Below are positions 8,361-10,718 of a DNA stretch of 10,718 nucleotides, one piece after another (position 1 is the stretch's first letter; every line of letters starts with the position of its first letter). The DNA comes from Oehlia diaphana (taxonomy: Eukaryota; Glomeromycota; Glomeromycetes; Glomerales; Glomeraceae). The translations under genes and the position numbers were made by a program. Location: the NCBI GenBank assembly GCA_003833135.1, contig QZLH01000610.1, forward strand, positions 56,044 to 66,761. The letters run 5' to 3'. The notes under the pieces are model-generated. The model was not told the origin of the DNA. It made no database searches and saw nothing but the letters and a program-made list of their open reading frames with translations.

Positions 8361-9219
8361 ACCTTATAACCAAAAAAGGTAAAAAAATTTTCTTAATATC
8401 ATATAAAATCTGGCCAAAATTAAGATAATTTGACTGAAAACTCCTGACCAGAATTAAATTTCTGGTCATTCAGATTCTCAAACATTTGCCAGATTTTACA
8501 TTATTTAATTCTGACCGGAGTTAAGGTTTTGCTTATTTGGTCATCAAATGACCACATTTGGTCAGATTTTTCCATTATTTAATTTTGGCCAAAGTTAAAG
8601 TTTTACTCATCTGATCATTAAGAGCATCCTTAACTTACGCATCATGTGTACAATATTAATGTACGCACTGGCCGGAATTAAGTTTAACGCTATCACGTGC
8701 AAATGCATAACTCCTAAACTCTGGTAGGATGTACGTACGCATGGTGCATATGTTAAGGAACCTCGATCATTAAATGACCAGATTTCCAAACATTTGGCCA
8801 GATTTTAATATATTACCTAATTCTGGCCAGAATTAAGGTCTTTCTTATTTAGTCATTAAATGACCAGATTCTTAAACATTTGGCCAGATTTTATGTTACC
8901 TATTTCTGGCCAGAGTTAATGATTTGCTTATCTGATCATCAAAAGACCTAATCAGATTTTATATTACCCAAAAAACTTAAACTTCAGCTGGAATTAGTTT
9001 GTGTTAAATCTGACTAAATGTTCGGAAATCTGGTTATTAGATGACCAGATGAGCAAACCTTAACTCTGGCCAGAAATAGGTAACATAAAATCTGGCCAAA
9101 TGTTTAAGAATCTGGTCATTAATACCAGAAACTTAATTCCGATTGGAAGTTTTCAGTCATATCATCTTGATTTTGGCCAGATTTTGTATTGCATTAAAAA
9201 AATTTTTTGGTTATAAGGT
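8361..9219. mobile_element. Large non-autonomous inverted-repeat element built of ~85-bp TGGCCAGA units
   Basis: The left end ACCTTATAACCAAAAAA (8361-8377) is exactly inverted at 9203-9219, and the inverted match continues with mismatches for about 100 bp. The left arm holds four direct units, each with ACATTTGGCCAGATTTTA, then CTGGCCAGAATTAA, then GTCATTAAATGACCAG. ACATTT starts at 8482, 8554, 8790 and 8876, which is a spacing of 72, 84 and 86 bp after subtracting the nested insert. The right arm carries about two units in reverse: 8860-8940 and 9040-9120 are nearly identical inverted copies. There is no coding capacity. No clean target-site duplication is visible, so the superfamily is unknown. 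Without the nested insert the element is about 707 bp. Confidence 0.75.
8622..8764. mobile_element. 143-bp MITE nested in the inverted-repeat element, 9-bp target-site duplication
   Basis: GATCATTAA occurs at 8613-8621 and again at 8765-8773. Between them the ends GAGCATCCTTAACTTACGCA and the reverse complement of the right end, GAGGTTCCTTAACATATGCA, match at 16 of 20 bases. Removing the insert and one GATCATTAA restores the normal repeat text GATCATTAAATGACCAG, as in the neighbouring units. A 9-bp duplication with G-starting ends fits Mutator-like (MULE) elements best; an 8-bp reading would allow hAT or P. The element has no coding capacity and is less AT-rich than its surroundings. Confidence 0.82.
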
Positions 9220-9351
9220 GGTATAAATTTTAATAAAATTGCCTTATTTGGTTAGTTAGAATTAATCAAATATCAGCCACTCAATTTTATGGCTCATGGG
9301 CCACCCATAACAGGTTATATCATATCCACTTATAACCTTTGACATGCACCT

Positions 9352-9712
9352 GAGTGGGGTGATTATTTATTGTTCATTTTGATATCCAGTCCATTATTTT
9401 TAAATATAAGTTCAGTCATAATATCAAAGCAGTGTTGATATAAAATTCTTTCATCAGTAAATTAGATCGGCATAAACCAATGCATTGAAAAAAAACACTG
9501 TAAAATTCAATACGTTAATCATTGCAATGATCAACACCAATCAACAACACACTGATTATTTTGTGCAATGATCATTAGCTAAAACTGCATACTGATCATT
9601 TAGCATAGTTTAATGCACTGTTTAATATCTTGTTTTATGCACATTTTCAAATTATTTTTTTACGTTTAAATACAAATTACAAGTGCTAACCGGGATATTA
9701 ATCACCCTCCTC
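9352..9712. mobile_element. Weak candidate MITE with GAGKRGGGTGATTA ends
   Basis: The left end GAGTGGGGTGATTA and the reverse complement of the right end, GAGGAGGGTGATTA, match at 12 of 14 bases across 361 bp. The inside is rich in short related words (CAATGATCA, TGATCATT, CACTG), as in decayed foldback elements. There is no target-site duplication and little longer arm similarity, so this is tentative. Confidence 0.3.
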
Positions 9713-10114
9713 TAAAATTCAATTTTAATTGGTTAAACTAATTTTTTAACTTTGATAAAAAAAATCACACTTTTTTTTATAAAAAAAATTTAATAAAACC
9801 TATTTGATACATACATTAAGTTTTGTTTCTTGTTTTTAAAAAATAAAATTAAAGCATTAATTAAAACAGATAAATATAGCAATCCAAAGTAAAATGTGAC
9901 ATGTATTGAAAGAATTAATTAATAAAAGAAATTACAAAGAAACAAACCCCTGATATTAAAGATAAAAAAAGATAAAGCCGCAATGTTAAGAATGAAAATA
10001 ATAAATTTTCAGTTAAAAAGATGAAAGAGCAAAAACGTCAAAGATAAGAATAAAAATAATAAGTAAAAGAATAAAAATAATCATATCCACTGATCGGTGG
10101 AATTAAAGATTTAG

Positions 10115-10124
10115 GTCACGTGAC
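10115..10124. promoter_or_regulatory. GTCACGTGAC palindromic E-box
   Basis: This perfect 10-bp palindrome has the core bound by bHLH factors such as Cbf1/Pho4 and the USF/TFEB group. A near-palindrome TCCACTGATCGGTGGA (10086-10101), an E-box-like CAGCTG (10132-10137) and GTGACGTTC (10141-10149) lie close by. A cluster like this suggests an enhancer or promoter for a gene outside the window on the right, but no transcript can be assigned. Confidence 0.35.
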
Positions 10125-10336
10125 ATTTAATCAGCTGAGCGTGACGTTCATTAAAGATCAAACCGTTCCCAAATAAAAAAAAGATCAAATATCATATTAA
10201 AAATAATAATTCTTTCAAAATTTCTATTACAATATTTGCTTTTTCAACCTGAAAATAATAAATACATTCTAAAAAATGAAGGAAAATTTTATAGTTAGTT
10301 TATTAAAAAAAAAAAAAGAAAATTCATTATAATGTA

Positions 10337-10513
10337 TAGGGTTCTGATCGGTTTCAGTAATTACCGAACCGAACTGATAGGTTTTCGGTTTTCGGTCAGT
10401 AATTACATCAAAAATTACCGACCTAACACTTCGGTAATTTACTGATCGGTTTGGTAATTTCAGTTTTCGGTATCGGTTTTATTATTTATCGAACTGATTT
10501 ACCGATCTGACTT
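10337..10513. repeat. TCGGT-rich hAT-like terminal/MITE fragment
   Basis: It starts TAGGGTTCTGATCGG, sharing TAGGG with the confirmed hAT-like MITE in this window. It then repeats ATTACCGA and TCGGTAAT in both directions, as in hAT subterminal regions. The right side, ending CCGATCTGAC, loosely mirrors the start. No flanking duplication is visible, so it may be truncated or decayed. The 205 bases after it show only AT-rich DNA. Confidence 0.45.
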
Positions 10514-10718
10514 CTTATTTTGTGATTGGCAAACTAATAATCTTTTTTAGTCCATATATATATAGTTTTTTTTAATTTTTTTTTTTTAAATAGTAACGCG
10601 TTTATTATTAATTGATAACAATCATACAATAGATTACAATTTTATATAAACACCTAGCGTATACTAAATCCAAGGATCTCAATCTTATATTTGTTTATTT
10701 GATAGTTATTTTTTATAT

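Larger units (their letters stand above)
9220..10336. other. AT-rich region without recognisable genes
   Basis: I find no credible coding frame on either strand. It holds one weak candidate element (9352-9712), A/T homopolymers around 9760-9800, an A-rich purine-biased stretch at 9890-10080, and a small cluster of palindromic, possibly regulatory motifs at 10086-10156. A 5' flank of a gene to the right would be consistent, but nothing in the window confirms it. Confidence 0.5.

Noticed and set aside
8607..8789. 60-codon minus-strand frame
   Set aside because: It spans the nested MITE and both duplications, so it is an accidental open frame.
8153..9120. CRISPR-like array in the regularly spaced TGGCCAGA units
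   Set aside because: Spacing is irregular, the units are long and diverged with no unique spacers, they occur in both orientations, and the genome is eukaryotic.
10276..10332. 18-codon frame MKENFIVSLL... before the TCGGT-rich repeat
   Set aside because: It is mostly a poly-lysine run from an A tract, with no neighbours or features to support it.

Overview
The window looks like nuclear DNA of an arbuscular mycorrhizal fungus, most likely Rhizophagus or a close relative in Glomeromycotina. The sequence shows very AT-rich DNA, short GT-AG introns of 65-77 nt, long A/T homopolymers and many palindromic non-autonomous transposons. The two main genes belong to families I recall as greatly expanded in R. 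irregularis: RING-remnant plus TPR proteins, and long Sel1-repeat proteins. The organism assignment is inference from family recognition, not from a search.

Layout. (1) 2-2346, plus strand: the 3' part of a five-exon gene, open at the left window edge. It encodes a zinc-binding RING remnant, an acidic linker, about nine TPR-like helical repeats and a C-terminal domain of about 180 residues that only appears after four introns are removed. (2) 2504-2897: a fully palindromic hAT-like MITE with a perfect 8-bp target-site duplication. (3) 3665-6034, minus strand: an intron-less Sel1-repeat solenoid protein, convergent with gene 1. It has 16 full units and a 17th cut short by an apparent one-base loss in an A run; the lost tail can still be read in the next frame down to 3618. 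(4) 7307-8129, plus strand: a dead PrimPol-type (archaeo-eukaryotic) primase with recognisable catalytic motifs and a CxxC knuckle, broken by several frameshifts and stops. (5) 8361-9219: a large inverted-repeat element built of units of about 85 bp around TGGCCAGA, into which a 143-bp MITE (8622-8764) inserted, leaving a perfect 9-bp duplication. (6) 9220-10718: AT-rich DNA with one weak candidate element, a perfect GTCACGTGAC E-box palindrome and a TCGGT-rich hAT-like repeat.

The two live genes are convergent and share no visible regulation. Both encode helical-repeat scaffolds, which suggests protein-protein adaptor roles, but the sequence gives no partner. The right half is a transposon and relic graveyard. 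I found no CRISPR array, rRNA, tRNA or prokaryote-type operon. The most informative signals are the hidden spliced domain of gene 1, the Sel1 frameshift, the nested transposon history and the primase relic. None of them amounts to a demonstrably new biological system.
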